Shown here one piece after another: positions 1-9,634 of a stretch of DNA of 64,000 nucleotides; within the stretch, counting starts at the first letter, position 1, and each line of letters starts with the position of its first letter. The notes under the pieces were generated by a model. It saw only the letters and a list, made by a program, of their open reading frames with translations, was not told where the DNA came from and did not search any database. Origin of the DNA: Lelliottia nimipressuralis (GTDB taxonomy: Bacteria > Pseudomonadota > Gammaproteobacteria > Enterobacterales > Enterobacteriaceae); NCBI RefSeq assembly GCF_004115925.1, contig NZ_SDDX01000020.1:186001-250000 (forward strand). The letters run 5' to 3'. A program made the position numbers and the translations under genes.

Positions 1-864
1 CACGACTTTTTTACGGGCAAAACCGTCGAAATCCGCGTTCACGAAAGCGCGGGTGATTTCGCGCGCACGGTCAGCGCGGAAGTTCATGAAGATCAGCGCA
101 TCGCCGTCTTCCATTGCGGCATCGGCCTGGCCTTCAGCACGGATCACGGTCGCTTTCACGAATTCGTCGTTTTCATCGCGCGCGTAAGCGGCTTCCAGAC
201 CGGCAACAGCGGTATCAAACTGGAATTCGCCTGCTGCCTGGGTCATCAGGTCGTAGGCTTTCTCAACGCGGTCCCAGCGGTTGTCGCGGTCCATGGCGAA
301 GTAACGGCCAATGATAGACGCCACGCGGCCTTTGCCCAGTTCAGAAAATTTCTCTTCAAAGGTTTGCAGGGAGGATTTCGCGCTGCGCGGTGGGGTGTCG
401 CGGCCGTCGAGGAAAGCGTGCAGATAGATTTTTTCTGCGCCGCGTTCGGCAGCCATCTCAACCATCGCCAGGATGTGATCTTCGTGGCTGTGAACACCAC
501 CTGCAGAGAGCAGGCCCATGATGTGGACGGCTTTGCCCGCATTGACCGCTTTATCAACGGCGGTGGTCAACACCGGGTTGGTGAAGAAAGTACGTTCTTT
601 AATTTCAACGTCCAGGCGGGTCAGGTCCTGATAGACGATACGACCGGCGCCCAGGTTGACGTGTCCCACTTCGGAGTTGCCCATCTGACGGTCTGGCAGG
701 CCAACTTCCAGGCCAGAAGCGTCAATCAGGGTATGCGGACGTTTTGCCCACAGCGCATCCATGACCGGGGTTTTAGCGTTGAAAATGGCGTTATCCTGGC
801 TGTCCTCACGATAGCCATAACCATCCAGAATCACCAGTACCATAGGTTTTTTAGAAACCGACAT
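1..864 (-). CDS. gpmM: 2,3-bisphosphoglycerate-independent phosphoglycerate mutase, N-terminal part (runs off window)
   Basis: Interconverts 3- and 2-phosphoglycerate in glycolysis and gluconeogenesis, using two metal ions and a phosphoserine intermediate. The frame is open from the ATG at 864 to the window edge, giving 288 of the roughly 514 residues expected. The N-terminus reads [18 protein letters not shown]; metal-ligand Asp14 lies in LDGYG and the catalytic serine is Ser64 in MGNSEVGH. The missing C-terminal part lies beyond position 1. It is divergent from yibN, as in E. coli. The 248 bases between them must hold both promoters; I could not assign them confidently. Identification is secure. 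Confidence 0.97.
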   Translation of the reverse strand, partial: MSVSKKPMVLVILDGYGYREDSQDNAIFNAKTPVMDALWAKRPHTLIDASGLEVGLPDRQMGNSEVGHVNLGAGRIVYQDLTRLDVEIKERTFFTNPVLTTAVDKAVNAGKAVHIMGLLSAGGVHSHEDHILAMVEMAAERGAEKIYLHAFLDGRDTPPRSAKSSLQTFEEKFSELGKGRVASIIGRYFAMDRDNRWDRVEKAYDLMTQAAGEFQFDTAVAGLEAAYARDENDEFVKATVIRAEGQADAAMEDGDALIFMNFRADRAREITRAFVNADFDGFARKKVV

Positions 865-1112
865 TGCGACAACCTCATGCTCAAGAGACAAAAAATTTGC
901 GTAATTTTACTACAGCTGAATCGATAAAATAGCCGCAGAAGATCAAAGAAAGGGAGGGGACAGGCGGCGGGTGTGCTCATTTTGACGCTTTTTTTTCGTG
1001 GCATGCCGCAGAAAATGGATTAGCTTATTCTCGCTGGCTGTATTTGCCACAACGCACAGGTATACTCCTGTCCTGGTTTTTTTAATCACTACGTCGGGAG
1101 TTGTTACCCCCC

Positions 1113-1544
1113 ATGCAAGAAATTATGCAATTTGTTAGCCGCCACCCAGTACTCAGTATCGCGTGGATTGGTTTACTGGCCGCTGTGCTGTTCACCACGT
1201 TTAAAGGCCTTACGTCTAAAGTTAAGGTTATTACCCGTGGCGAAGCAACGCGCCTCATCAACAAAGAAGACGCGGTCGTTGTGGATCTGCGCCAGCGTGA
1301 TGATTTCCGTAAAGGGCACATTGCAGGGTCTATTAACCTGCTGCCAACAGAAATCAAAGCCAACAATCTTGGCGAGCTGGAAAAGCATAAAGACAAACCG
1401 ATTATCGTGGTTGACGGTACCGGCATGCAGGCTCAGGACCCGGCGAGCGCACTCACCAAAGCTGGCTTCGATAAAGTCTTTGTACTGAAAGACGGCGTCT
1501 CTGGCTGGAGCGGTGAGAATCTGCCTTTAGTTCGCGGTAAATAA
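1113..1544 (+). CDS. yibN: YibN, membrane-anchored rhodanese-like protein
   Basis: A 143-residue protein with one N-terminal membrane segment (about residues 12-30) and a cytoplasmic rhodanese fold (about 45-140). The ATG at 1113 is chosen over the in-frame TTG at 1101 because GGGAG at 1096-1100 is correctly spaced only for the ATG; the length also matches the E. coli protein. Rhodaneses carry a catalytic Cys in the loop after VVDG, but this loop reads [12 protein letters not shown] and the whole protein has no cysteine. Sulfur-transfer chemistry by the usual route is therefore excluded. First gene of a likely yibN-grxC-secB-gpsA-cysE run. Function is not established. Confidence 0.93.
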   Translation: MQEIMQFVSRHPVLSIAWIGLLAAVLFTTFKGLTSKVKVITRGEATRLINKEDAVVVDLRQRDDFRKGHIAGSINLLPTEIKANNLGELEKHKDKPIIVVDGTGMQAQDPASALTKAGFDKVFVLKDGVSGWSGENLPLVRGK

Positions 1545-1557
1545 GAGGAACGACGTG

Positions 1558-1806
1558 ATGGCCAATATTGAAATCTACACCAAAGCGACCTGCCCGTTTT
1601 GCCATCGTGCAAAAGCGCTGCTAAACAGCAAAGGGGTAACTTTCCAGGAACTGCCCATTGATGGCGATGCGGCAAAACGTGAAGAGATGATCAAACGTAG
1701 TGGCCGCACGACGGTTCCGCAGATTTTTATTGATGCGCAGCACATTGGCGGCTGTGATGACTTGTATGCGCTGGATGCACGCGGCGGGCTCGATCCCCTG
1801 CTGTGA
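1558..1806 (+). CDS. grxC: glutaredoxin 3
   Basis: Small glutathione-dependent thiol-disulfide oxidoreductase of 82 residues. The active site is CPFC (Cys12, Cys15) where E. coli has CPYC. The family's TVPQIF loop and GG.DDL motif follow. The start is the ATG at 1558, preceded by AGAGGA; the GTG three bases earlier is less likely. It lies 13 bases after yibN and 33 before secB, so co-transcription is probable. It serves as a cytoplasmic electron donor, for example to ribonucleotide reductase, and in deglutathionylation. Sequence is almost identical to the E. coli protein. Confidence 0.97.
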   Translation: MANIEIYTKATCPFCHRAKALLNSKGVTFQELPIDGDAAKREEMIKRSGRTTVPQIFIDAQHIGGCDDLYALDARGGLDPLL

Positions 1807-1839
1807 TAGCGTTTTAGGACAATTAAAAAGGGTATTTCC

Positions 1840-2307
1840 ATGTCAGAACAAAACAACAACGAAATGAGTTTCCAGATCCAGCGCATCTACACCAAAGATG
1901 TCTCTTTCGAAGCTCCAAATGCGCCACACGTTTTCCAGAAAGATTGGCAGCCAGAGGTTAAACTTGATCTTGATACTGCTTCTACCCAACTGGCAGAAGA
2001 CGTGTATGAAGTTGTGCTGCGCGTGACCGTTACCGCTGCGCTGGGCGAAGAAACTGCATTCCTGTGCGAAGTACAGCAGGGCGGTATCTTCTCCGTTGGC
2101 GGTATCGAAGGTAATCAGCTGGCGCATTGCCTGGGTGCATACTGCCCGAACATCCTGTTCCCGTATGCTCGCGAATGCATCACCAGCCTGGTATCCCGCG
2201 GTACATTCCCGCAACTGAACCTTGCGCCAGTAAACTTTGATGCGCTGTTCATGAACTATCTGCAGCAGCAAGCTGGCGAAGGTACTGACCAACATCAGGA
2301 TGCCTGA
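1840..2307 (+). CDS. secB: protein-export chaperone SecB
   Basis: A 155-residue acidic chaperone that works as a tetramer, holding preproteins unfolded and handing them to SecA at the Sec translocase. It has the typical start [20 protein letters not shown] and the conserved hydrophobic core. Its TGA stop at 2305-2307 overlaps the gpsA ATG by one base (TGATG), so translation of gpsA is probably coupled to secB. Length and neighbours match E. coli. Confidence 0.98.
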   Translation: MSEQNNNEMSFQIQRIYTKDVSFEAPNAPHVFQKDWQPEVKLDLDTASTQLAEDVYEVVLRVTVTAALGEETAFLCEVQQGGIFSVGGIEGNQLAHCLGAYCPNILFPYARECITSLVSRGTFPQLNLAPVNFDALFMNYLQQQAGEGTDQHQDA

Positions 2308-3326
2308 TGAGTACAGTTAATGCGTCAATGACTGTGATCGGTGCCGGCTCTTACGGCACCGCTCTTGCCATCACTCTGGCAAGAAATGGTCACGAAGTGG
2401 TTCTCTGGGGCCACGATCCCAAACATATCGCGACGTTGCAACACGACCGCTGCAACGTGGCGTTTCTTCCTGACGTGCCTTTCCCTGATTCGCTGCATCT
2501 CGAAAGCGATCTTGCCACCGCGCTTGCCGCCAGCCGCAATATTCTCGTGGTTGTGCCGAGCCATGTCTTTGGCCAGGTGCTGCACCAGATCAAGGCGCTG
2601 ATGCGCCCGGATGCGCGCATTGTGTGGGCGACGAAAGGGCTGGAAGCGGAAACCGGACGTCTCTTGCAGGATGTCGCCCGCGAAATTCTGGGTGATGACA
2701 TTCCGCTCGCGGTGATCTCCGGGCCGACGTTTGCCAAAGAGCTGGCCGCAGGCCTGCCAACGGCCATCTCTCTGGCATCGACCGATCAGACCTTCTCCGA
2801 CGATCTCCAGCATTTGCTGCACTGCGGTAAGAGCTTCCGCGTCTACAGCAATCCCGATTTTATCGGTGTGCAGCTGGGCGGCGCGGTGAAAAACGTCATC
2901 GCGATTGGTGCCGGGATGTCCGACGGTATCGGCTTTGGCGCCAACGCGCGTACAGCGCTGATCACCCGTGGACTGACTGAAATGTCTCGTCTCGGGACCG
3001 CGCTGGGCGCCGATCCTGCCACCTTTATGGGGATGGCCGGTTTAGGCGATCTGGTGCTGACCTGCACTGATAACCAGTCTCGCAACCGCCGTTTCGGCAT
3101 GATGCTTGGACAGGGTATGGACGTGATCGGCGCGCAGGAGAAGATTGGTCAGGTGGTTGAAGGCTATCGCAATACCAAAGAAGTTCGGGAATTGGCGCAC
3201 CGTTTTGGTGTCGAAATGCCAATAACCGAGGAAATTTATCAGGTATTGTATTGCGGAAAAAATGCGCGCGAGGCAGCATTAACGCTGTTAGGTCGCTCAC
3301 GCAAGGACGAGCGCAGTAGTAATTAA
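2307..3326 (+). CDS. gpsA: NAD(P)+-dependent glycerol-3-phosphate dehydrogenase
   Basis: Reduces dihydroxyacetone phosphate to sn-glycerol 3-phosphate for phospholipid synthesis; soluble enzyme of 339 residues. The Rossmann motif GAGSYG is at residues 12-17. The family's substrate-side motif [10 protein letters not shown] and the [13 protein letters not shown] stretch are present. Its start overlaps the secB stop by one base and cysE follows after 79 bases. Full length, no anomalies. Confidence 0.98.
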   Translation: MSTVNASMTVIGAGSYGTALAITLARNGHEVVLWGHDPKHIATLQHDRCNVAFLPDVPFPDSLHLESDLATALAASRNILVVVPSHVFGQVLHQIKALMRPDARIVWATKGLEAETGRLLQDVAREILGDDIPLAVISGPTFAKELAAGLPTAISLASTDQTFSDDLQHLLHCGKSFRVYSNPDFIGVQLGGAVKNVIAIGAGMSDGIGFGANARTALITRGLTEMSRLGTALGADPATFMGMAGLGDLVLTCTDNQSRNRRFGMMLGQGMDVIGAQEKIGQVVEGYRNTKEVRELAHRFGVEMPITEEIYQVLYCGKNAREAALTLLGRSRKDERSSN

Positions 3327-3405
3327 TCGCAGGGAACCTTAGTCACCTGAATGACCCGGCTGGCGCAGAACTGGCCGGTCATTATGATACCGCCTGGAGT
3401 ATGCA

Positions 3406-4227
3406 ATGCCGTGTGAAGAACTGGATATCGTCTGGAACAATATTAAAGCCGAAGCCCGGGCTTTGGCCGACTGCGAGCCAATGCTGGCCAGTTTCTACCA
3501 CGCGACGCTACTCAAGCATGAAAACCTCGGCAGCGCCCTGAGCTATATGCTCGCCAACAAACTGGCGTCCTCCATTATGCCCGCGATCGCTATTCGCGAA
3601 GTGGTGGAAGAGGCGTATGCCGCTGACCCTGAAATGATCGCCTCCGCCGCCTGTGATATTCAGGCCGTGCGCACGCGTGACCCTGCCGTCGATAAATATT
3701 CAACGCCGCTGCTGTATCTGAAAGGCTTCCACGCCCTGCAGGCCTACCGTATTGGCCACTGGCTGTGGAATGAGGGCCGCCGCGCGCTGGCGATCTTCTT
3801 GCAGAACCAGGTTTCCGTCACTTTCCAGGTCGATATCCACCCGGCGGCGAAAATTGGTCGTGGAATCATGCTCGACCACGCCACGGGGATTGTCGTCGGG
3901 GAAACGGCGGTGATCGAGGATGACGTGTCGATTCTGCAGTCCGTCACCCTCGGGGGTACCGGTAAAACCAGCGGCGATCGCCATCCGAAGATCCGTGAAG
4001 GGGTGATGATTGGCGCGGGCGCGAAAATTCTCGGCAATATCGAAGTGGGGCGCGGCGCGAAAATCGGCGCCGGTTCCGTGGTGCTGCAACCTGTTCCACC
4101 GCATACCACCGCCGCTGGAGTGCCAGCGCGTATCGTTGGCAAGCCAGAGAGCGATAAACCCGCGATGGATATGGATCAGCACTTCAACGGTATCCACCAT
4201 ACCTTTGAGTATGGCGACGGGATTTAA
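3406..4227 (+). CDS. cysE: serine O-acetyltransferase
   Basis: First step of cysteine synthesis: acetyl-CoA plus L-serine gives O-acetylserine. At 273 residues it matches E. coli exactly. An N-terminal helical domain is followed by left-handed beta-helix hexapeptide repeats (about residues 140-240), with the catalytic histidine in MLDHATG. The C-terminus ends in GDGI; the terminal Ile tail of this family inserts into the CysK active site to form the cysteine synthase complex. The ATG at 3406 is chosen over one at 3401, which is out of frame. It is convergent with trmL, with only 16 bases between the stops and no obvious terminator. Confidence 0.98.
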   Translation: MPCEELDIVWNNIKAEARALADCEPMLASFYHATLLKHENLGSALSYMLANKLASSIMPAIAIREVVEEAYAADPEMIASAACDIQAVRTRDPAVDKYSTPLLYLKGFHALQAYRIGHWLWNEGRRALAIFLQNQVSVTFQVDIHPAAKIGRGIMLDHATGIVVGETAVIEDDVSILQSVTLGGTGKTSGDRHPKIREGVMIGAGAKILGNIEVGRGAKIGAGSVVLQPVPPHTTAAGVPARIVGKPESDKPAMDMDQHFNGIHHTFEYGDGI

Positions 4228-4243
4228 ACGCTACCCGACAACA

Positions 4244-4717
4244 TCAGCTTCGTAATATCGCGCCAGCATATCCCAGCTGGCGCCAGGCTTCGTACACTAC
4301 TACCGACACCGCGTTCGACAGGTTCATGCTCCGGCTGTCCGGCATCATCGGAATACGGATTTTTTGCTCAGCAGGCAGGGCGTCAAGAATAGTGGCAGGC
4401 AACCCGCGCGTCTCCGGACCAAACATCAGATAATCGCCTTCCTGATAGCTCACCGCACTGTGTGCAGGCGTGCCTTTCGTCGTCAGGGCAAACATACGTT
4501 GCGGCTTTTGCGCTTCCATAAACGCGGCGTAATCGTGATGGCGGACCACGGCGGTAAATTCGTGATAATCCAGCCCGGCACGGCGCAGGCGTTTGTCATC
4601 CCACGCAAACCCCATTGGCTCGATAATATGCAAACGAAAACCGGTGTTGGCGCACAGGCGGATGATATTCCCGGTATTCGGCGGAATTTCTGGTTCGAAT
4701 AAAACGATGTTAAGCAT
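4244..4717 (-). CDS. trmL: tRNA (cytidine/uridine-2'-O-)-methyltransferase TrmL
   Basis: SPOUT-class methyltransferase (157 residues) that 2'-O-methylates the wobble nucleotide 34 of tRNA-Leu CmAA and cmnm5UmAA. The knotted SAM-binding elements are visible as [10 protein letters not shown] (about residues 98-107) and [12 protein letters not shown] near the C-terminus. It is the last gene after lldD on the minus strand, 39 bases downstream, so it is probably read from the lld transcript and perhaps its own promoter. Its Shine-Dalgarno sequence lies inside a strong hairpin (separate entry). Confidence 0.96.
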   Translation of the reverse strand: MLNIVLFEPEIPPNTGNIIRLCANTGFRLHIIEPMGFAWDDKRLRRAGLDYHEFTAVVRHHDYAAFMEAQKPQRMFALTTKGTPAHSAVSYQEGDYLMFGPETRGLPATILDALPAEQKIRIPMMPDSRSMNLSNAVSVVVYEAWRQLGYAGAILRS

Positions 4718-4718
4718 G

Positions 4719-4743
4719 CTGCCCCCTTAAAATGCGGGGGCAG
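4719..4743 (-). promoter_or_regulatory. hairpin covering the trmL ribosome binding site
   Basis: On the minus strand CTGCCCCC (4743-4736) can pair perfectly with GGGGGCAG (4726-4719) around a 9-base loop. The second arm holds the G-rich Shine-Dalgarno sequence and ends one base before the trmL ATG. No U-run follows, so it is not a classical terminator. It could lower trmL translation or couple it to ribosomes arriving from lldD. The structure is read by eye; its effect is inferred. Confidence 0.55.
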
Positions 4744-4756
4744 GATACCACTTTCC

Positions 4757-5944
4757 CTACGCCGCGTCCCCTCGCGCCAATGGTGCCAGCGCCGCCGGTA
4801 ATTTACTCAGCTCCTGCACCAGCGAATCCTTGCTGATCTCACCGATGGTTTTAGCCCCGGTCAGCGTCATCGCCACTTTCATCTCTTTTTCGATAAGGTT
4901 CAGCAGATTCGCCACGCCCGCCTGGCCATGCGTCGCCAGCGCATACAGATACGCCCGGCCCAGCAGCACGCTGTCAGCGCCGAGGGCAATCATGCGCACC
5001 ACGTCCAGCCCGTTGCGGATGCCGCTGTCGGCCAGAATCGCAATATCGCCTTTCACCGCGTCGGCGATGGCCGGCAGCGCGCGCGCGGAGGAGAGCACGC
5101 CATCAAGCTGACGCCCGCCGTGGTTCGACACCACAATGCCATCTGCGCCAAAACGCACCGCATCGCGTGCATCTTCCGGATCGAGAATGCCTTTGATGAC
5201 CATCGGGCCGTCCCAGAACTCGCGGATCCATTCCAGATCTTTCCACGAGATCGACGGATCAAAGTTATTCGCCAGCCAGCCGATGTAATCCTCCAGCCCG
5301 GTCGGTTTGCCGAGATACGCCGAAATATTACCCAGATCGTGTGGACGACCGTTGACGCCCACATCCCACGCCCACTGCGGATGCGTGACCGCCTGCCAGT
5401 AGCGACGCATGGCCGCGTTCGCGCCGCTCATACCCGAGTGGGCATCGCGATAGCGGGCGCCCGGTGTCGGCATATCGACGGTAAACACCAGCGTTGAACA
5501 GCCCGCCGCTTTGGCACGCTCAAGGGCGTTACGCATAAAGCCACGATCGCGCAGGACGTACAGCTGGAACCACATCGGGCGCTTAATGGTCGGTGCCACC
5601 TCTTCAATCGGACACACGGAGACTGTCGAGAGCGTAAACGGGATACCTTTGGCATCAGCCGCCGCCGCCGCTTGCACCTCACCGCGACGAGCGTACATGC
5701 CGCACAGGCCAACGGGTGCCAGAGCCACAGGCATCGACAGCGTCTCGTTGAACAGCTTCGTTTCCAGACTCAGATCGGACATGTTCTTCAGCACACGCTG
5801 GCGCAGCGCCACTTCGGACAGGTCCTCCACGTTGCGGCGCAGGGTGTATTCGGAATACGCCCCGCCGTCGATGTAGTGGAACAGGAATGGGGGCAGGATG
5901 CGCTGCGCCGCTGCGCGATAGTCACTGGCTGCGGAAATAATCAT
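4757..5944 (-). CDS. lldD: L-lactate dehydrogenase (FMN, quinone-linked)
   Basis: Membrane-associated FMN enzyme oxidising L-lactate to pyruvate and passing electrons to the respiratory chain; 395 residues. It belongs to the alpha-hydroxy-acid oxidase family, with catalytic His275 in [10 protein letters not shown] and the FMN-binding barrel throughout. Its ATG overlaps the lldR stop (ATGA), making lldPRD one tightly coupled operon. Expected regulation is LldR derepression by L-lactate and ArcA repression without oxygen; matching sites lie upstream of lldP. Confidence 0.98.
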   Translation of the reverse strand: MIISAASDYRAAAQRILPPFLFHYIDGGAYSEYTLRRNVEDLSEVALRQRVLKNMSDLSLETKLFNETLSMPVALAPVGLCGMYARRGEVQAAAAADAKGIPFTLSTVSVCPIEEVAPTIKRPMWFQLYVLRDRGFMRNALERAKAAGCSTLVFTVDMPTPGARYRDAHSGMSGANAAMRRYWQAVTHPQWAWDVGVNGRPHDLGNISAYLGKPTGLEDYIGWLANNFDPSISWKDLEWIREFWDGPMVIKGILDPEDARDAVRFGADGIVVSNHGGRQLDGVLSSARALPAIADAVKGDIAILADSGIRNGLDVVRMIALGADSVLLGRAYLYALATHGQAGVANLLNLIEKEMKVAMTLTGAKTIGEISKDSLVQELSKLPAALAPLARGDAA

Positions 5945-6702
5945 GCTTTGTTCTCCCTGGAAATATCATGATCGCCGGGCAGGCGGGTAATGCGCGCCTG
6001 CCCGGCCTGATCTTCATCGAATCGTTTGATGGTGGTATGGACGAAACCGAGATGGGCCATCATCGCTTTACGCGCGGCGTCGGCGTCGCCCTTTAGAATG
6101 GCGTCGAGTACGGCCTGATGCTGCTCCGTGAGCTGGGCAAAGACCGGCGGAACGAGATACATGCGCTGGCGGCTCTGCTTAACGGAGGATTGCAGCAGAT
6201 CGAAAAAGCCGCGCATGGTTTGCAGCAGCACCACGTTGTGTGAGGCCTCGGCAATGGCGAGATGAAAACGCACGTCCGCCTGCGAGGCGATATCTGGGTT
6301 ATCGCTCTGCGTCGCCTCAAAGCAGGCTTTGAGCTTCTCTTTATCGGCGTCCGTCGCGCGCCAGGCGGTGCTGGCTTCAATGGCATGGCGGGCTTCGAGG
6401 ATATCGAAACTGTAATCCGGATCGTTCTCCATCAGCGTTTTAAGAGGCTGAACGATATTTTGCTCGGACCAGTCGTCGTGCTGCCAGCGGACAAAGGTCC
6501 CGCCGCCGCGACGGCTGAGCAGCACGCCCTCGCTGACCAGCGTCGCCAGCGCTTCGCGCAGTGAATTACGCGACACGCCAAGCAGCGCCGCCAGCTGGCG
6601 TTCCGCGGGCAATTTCATGCCCGCTTCCAGCTGTTGTTCTTCAATCAGCGCCCGCACGCGAGAGGCAATCTCGTCGGACAGGCGTCTGGGCATCACTATC
6701 AT
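5941..6702 (-). CDS. lldR: GntR/FadR-family regulator of lactate utilisation
   Basis: Transcription factor of 253 residues. An N-terminal winged helix-turn-helix (about residues 8-75, with [22 protein letters not shown]) is followed by an FCD ligand domain (about 95-225). In E. coli LldR binds two operators flanking the lldP promoter and responds to L-lactate; both operators are recognisable here. Both ends overlap neighbours by four bases (ATGA). It is five residues shorter than the E. coli protein, with a gap near residue 115, which looks harmless. Confidence 0.97.
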   Translation of the reverse strand: MIVMPRRLSDEIASRVRALIEEQQLEAGMKLPAERQLAALLGVSRNSLREALATLVSEGVLLSRRGGGTFVRWQHDDWSEQNIVQPLKTLMENDPDYSFDILEARHAIEASTAWRATDADKEKLKACFEATQSDNPDIASQADVRFHLAIAEASHNVVLLQTMRGFFDLLQSSVKQSRQRMYLVPPVFAQLTEQHQAVLDAILKGDADAARKAMMAHLGFVHTTIKRFDEDQAGQARITRLPGDHDISRENKA

Positions 6703-8354
6703 GGAATCATCCAGGTTAAGACGTAGGCCTGAAGCGTGGTAATCACGCCCACCATACAGGTGAATATCAGGCTGTGTTTGACGGTAAATCGGAACAGGTC
6801 CGACTCTTTACCCACCAGTCCCACCGCTGCACAGGCAATGGCGATGGACTGCGGGGAGATCATTTTGCCGGTCACGCCGCCGGTGGTGTTCGCCGCGACG
6901 AGCAGCACGTCCGAAACACCAATCTGCTGCGCGGCGGTCGCCTGAAGCGCGGCAAAGAGGGCGTTGGATGACGTATCGGAACCGGTCAGGAACACGCCCA
7001 GCCAGCCGAGGAACGGCGAGAAGAAGGTGAAGGCGTGCCCCGTATGGGCCAGGGCTAACGCCAGCGTCGATGACAAACCGGAGTAGTTCGAGATAAACGC
7101 GAACGCCAGCACCATACCGATAGAGTAAATCGGCAGCGCCAGCTCTTTCAGCGTGCTGGCAAAGGTCTGAATAGCCGCCGCCGGTTTCATCCGCAACCAC
7201 ACCACTGAAAGAATCGCCGCAAACAGGATCGCCGTGCCGGTTGCAGAGAACCAGTCGAACTTATAGACCGCAGCATACGGCGTCGCTTCGTGAACGACCG
7301 GCGGCATGCGGGCAACCATTTTGTCGAGGAACGGCACGGAGATGTTAATCACCATGTCGTACAGCGCGCCGCCAGGGGCGAACAGCGCTTTGAACGGCGG
7401 CACGCTCCAGAGGGTGACCGTCGCGGTCAGGAACAGGAACGGCGACCAGGCACGCACAATCTGGCCGACGCTGTAATGGGTGCGTGCCAGAGTCTGATCG
7501 ACCTGCGCCGCGCCCATATCGCCAAAGCGGAAGATGCGCACCGGCTGCCAGCGCTTCAGGAACAGGGTGAGACAGACCAGCGATACCAGCGACGAGATGA
7601 TGTCCGGCAGTTCCGGGCCGATAAAGTTCGAGCTGAGATACTGGGCGATAGCAAACGAACCACCTGCAACCACCACCGCAGGCCAGGTCTCTTTCACGCC
7701 GCGCCAGCCGTCCATAATCGCCATGATCCAGAACAGCACGATAATGGTCAGGAACGGCAGCTGACGCCCCACCATCTGGCCGATTTCGAAGCTGTCTAAA
7801 CCGGTGACCTGCCCGGCGACCAGAATAGGAATCCCCATCGCGCCGAAGGCTACCGGAGCGGTGTTAACGATCAGGCATAGGCCCGCAGCATACAGCGGGT
7901 TAAAGCCGAGACCCACCAGCAGCGCAGCGGTGATCGCCACCGGTGCACCAAAGCCCGCCGCCCCTTCGAGGAACGCGCCGAAGCAGAAACCGACAATCAG
8001 CATTTGCAGGCGCTGATCCGGGGTAATGGAGAGAATCGACGAGCGAATGATGTCGAATTGCCCGGTCTTCACCGAGATTTTATAAACAAACACCGCCGCG
8101 ATGATGATCCAGGCGATTGGCCACAATCCGTAGAAGAAACCATACACCACCGACGCCAGCGCGTGATCGACCGGCATTTTGTAGAAGAACAGCGCCACCA
8201 CCAGCGCAATCGCGACGGTGTAGGTTGCGGCGAGATAGCCCTTCAGCTTGAGCTTAATCAGCGCGAAGAAGAAGAACAGAATCGGTAGCGATGCGATCAG
8301 GCTCGACAGCCAGATGTTACCGGCCGGATCGTAGTTTTGTTGCCAGAGGCTCAT
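6699..8354 (-). CDS. lldP: L-lactate permease
   Basis: Inner-membrane proton symporter for L-lactate (also D-lactate and glycolate); 551 residues with about twelve or more hydrophobic segments along its length. The start is placed at [13 protein letters not shown] (8354), preceded by AGGAG, and gives exactly the family length; the seven codons upstream are not conserved. The signature [16 protein letters not shown] is present. First gene of lldPRD. Confidence 0.97.
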   Translation of the reverse strand: MSLWQQNYDPAGNIWLSSLIASLPILFFFFALIKLKLKGYLAATYTVAIALVVALFFYKMPVDHALASVVYGFFYGLWPIAWIIIAAVFVYKISVKTGQFDIIRSSILSITPDQRLQMLIVGFCFGAFLEGAAGFGAPVAITAALLVGLGFNPLYAAGLCLIVNTAPVAFGAMGIPILVAGQVTGLDSFEIGQMVGRQLPFLTIIVLFWIMAIMDGWRGVKETWPAVVVAGGSFAIAQYLSSNFIGPELPDIISSLVSLVCLTLFLKRWQPVRIFRFGDMGAAQVDQTLARTHYSVGQIVRAWSPFLFLTATVTLWSVPPFKALFAPGGALYDMVINISVPFLDKMVARMPPVVHEATPYAAVYKFDWFSATGTAILFAAILSVVWLRMKPAAAIQTFASTLKELALPIYSIGMVLAFAFISNYSGLSSTLALALAHTGHAFTFFSPFLGWLGVFLTGSDTSSNALFAALQATAAQQIGVSDVLLVAANTTGGVTGKMISPQSIAIACAAVGLVGKESDLFRFTVKHSLIFTCMVGVITTLQAYVLTWMIP

Positions 8355-8429
8355 TGCAGGTCTCCTGAGGACCACACATTCTGCTTCGCGGTGAGTCTGC
8401 GCTCATCTCGGCGTCACAGTCTGTGTAAA

Positions 8430-8444
8430 AGTGGTCCTGCCAAT
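8430..8444. promoter_or_regulatory. LldR operator, promoter-proximal (O2-like)
   Basis: AGTGGTCCTGCCAAT fits the FadR-subfamily palindrome ATTGGTnnnrCCAAT with one mismatch. It lies between the likely lldP transcription start and the ATG. Its centre is 126 bases from the second site at 8556-8570, nearly the same spacing as the two E. coli LldR operators. Assigned by pattern and context. Confidence 0.65.
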
Positions 8445-8474
8445 AGTGTGATGTAGGGGTAATGACAACAAATG

Positions 8475-8489
8475 GTTAATCAAATGTTA
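8475..8489. promoter_or_regulatory. ArcA-type box in the lldP promoter
   Basis: GTTAATCAAATGTTA holds two GTTA direct repeats eleven bases apart, the spacing typical of ArcA-P sites. It lies between the two LldR operators, where lldP promoter elements should be. ArcA repression of lldPRD is known in E. coli; the site here is inferred from sequence. Confidence 0.5.
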
Positions 8490-8555
8490 TGGATGGGCAA
8501 TGATTTTGTGAGCAGAAATAATGGAAGTGTGAACCAGGGAAGTATTGGTCAGGGG

Positions 8556-8570
8556 ATTGGTTGGGCCAAT
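8556..8570. promoter_or_regulatory. LldR operator, promoter-distal (O1-like)
   Basis: ATTGGTTGGGCCAAT is a near-perfect palindrome matching the FadR-subfamily GntR consensus. A further half-site ATTGGTC lies just beside it at about 8544. Together with 8430-8444 it would let LldR bridge the lldP promoter by looping. Confidence 0.65.
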
Positions 8571-8587
8571 TTTAAGGGGAGGGGGGG

Positions 8588-8619
8588 CAGGCCGGGTAAG
8601 CATGGCGCCACCCGGCAGC
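8588..8619. repeat. REP-type palindromic element after yibL
   Basis: GCCGGGT (8591-8597) pairs with ACCCGGC (8610-8616) around the bases aagcatggcgcc, the usual enterobacterial REP pattern. It lies just past the yibL stop, where REPs commonly stabilise 3' ends. Confidence 0.75.
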
Positions 8620-8623
8620 TAAA

Positions 8624-8986
8624 TCAGAACGCCGTCTTCGAAAAGCCGGTCATCTCTTTCAGGCCCATTTCACGGCCCAGTTCGGTCATCGGGTGCACAA
8701 CCACCAGGCCGCGCACGCTTTTTTTCAGCTTGCCCATGTCGGCCTGTTCTTTTTTGGTGATCGCACGGCGATGCGGCATGTCCATCAGCTTCTGCGCTTC
8801 TTTGCTCAGCTTGTGGCCTTTTACGGCACGCAGACGGTCGATTTCCGCTTCCAGCGTCGCTTTCTCTTTTTCCAGCTCAGCGTATTTCTCAGCGGACTCA
8901 ACCAGCGACATATCAGCCTGCTGGTGGCGGATCAGATCCAGGCGATCGCTCAGGCGTTTAATTTCGTTCTTTTCGACTTCTTTCAT
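8624..8986 (-). CDS. yibL: YibL family ribosome-associated protein
   Basis: A 120-residue, charged, largely helical protein; residues about 5-60 look like a coiled coil rich in Lys and Glu. It is nearly collinear with E. coli YibL, including the C-terminal stretch [16 protein letters not shown]. Reports place YibL with ribosomes; its exact role is unknown. The ATG at 8986 is preferred to the adjacent GTG at 8989 for spacing from GAG. It lies 57 bases downstream of mtlR; E. coli has yibT in this interval, absent here. Confidence 0.9.
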   Translation of the reverse strand: MKEVEKNEIKRLSDRLDLIRHQQADMSLVESAEKYAELEKEKATLEAEIDRLRAVKGHKLSKEAQKLMDMPHRRAITKKEQADMGKLKKSVRGLVVVHPMTELGREMGLKEMTGFSKTAF

Positions 8987-9043
8987 CACATATAGCTCTA
9001 AAAACGGGGGAATTAAGGGAAGGATACACCAATGTGCGCAGGG

Positions 9044-9634
9044 TTACTTCTGAAACGCTTTTTTTAAGCTGATTCGTGAAATCAGCTCAGTCAGGGAAAG
9101 GACCATCGTAGAACGCACAACCTGTTGATAACGAAGCTTTTGCATCGCATACAGTTCAGGATCGCTGTTATCGAAATGCGGGGCCGGCGGCAGGGCGGTG
9201 ACGCAGTGTAATTCACCAAACGGCCCGAGAATTTCATCGTCGGTAAAAGCGTACTCATTACCGTCGTGATTTAGCTCTTCGCGCAGGGCCATCAGCAGTT
9301 CCGCGTCTTCATACTCGGGCCTGCTGAGGACGCCGAGGCCATAAATGAGCTTCAGGCGCACCGACAGATCGCCCAGCGGTCCGTCGCCGTCCAGTAACGG
9401 TTCTACAGCATATTTTACCGCGTAGTCGTCTTTGCGGAACACCTGAAGTACCAGAATATTCACCGCCTCGGTGAGTAACTCGACGGCGGCAATCAGGAAA
9501 CTTCGTACGGTTTTGCCAGCATTCAGACGCTCAAGCACACGGTTTTCAAAGGCCTGGGTTTGTTCCATTATTGCCTGCATATCTGACAATCTGTCGTTCG
9601 GGCGCAGGAGAACCTGCGCCTGATCCTGAATCAT
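9044..9634 (-). CDS. mtlR: mannitol operon repressor MtlR
   Basis: Represses mtlADR in E. coli; 196 residues, all-helical, without a classical helix-turn-helix, and in crystal structures of the family no obvious DNA-binding fold. It contains the conserved stretch [22 protein letters not shown]. The start overlaps the mtlD stop by four bases (ATGA), so translation is coupled. It may act together with other factors on the mtlA control region. Confidence 0.96.
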   Translation of the reverse strand: MIQDQAQVLLRPNDRLSDMQAIMEQTQAFENRVLERLNAGKTVRSFLIAAVELLTEAVNILVLQVFRKDDYAVKYAVEPLLDGDGPLGDLSVRLKLIYGLGVLSRPEYEDAELLMALREELNHDGNEYAFTDDEILGPFGELHCVTALPPAPHFDNSDPELYAMQKLRYQQVVRSTMVLSLTELISRISLKKAFQK

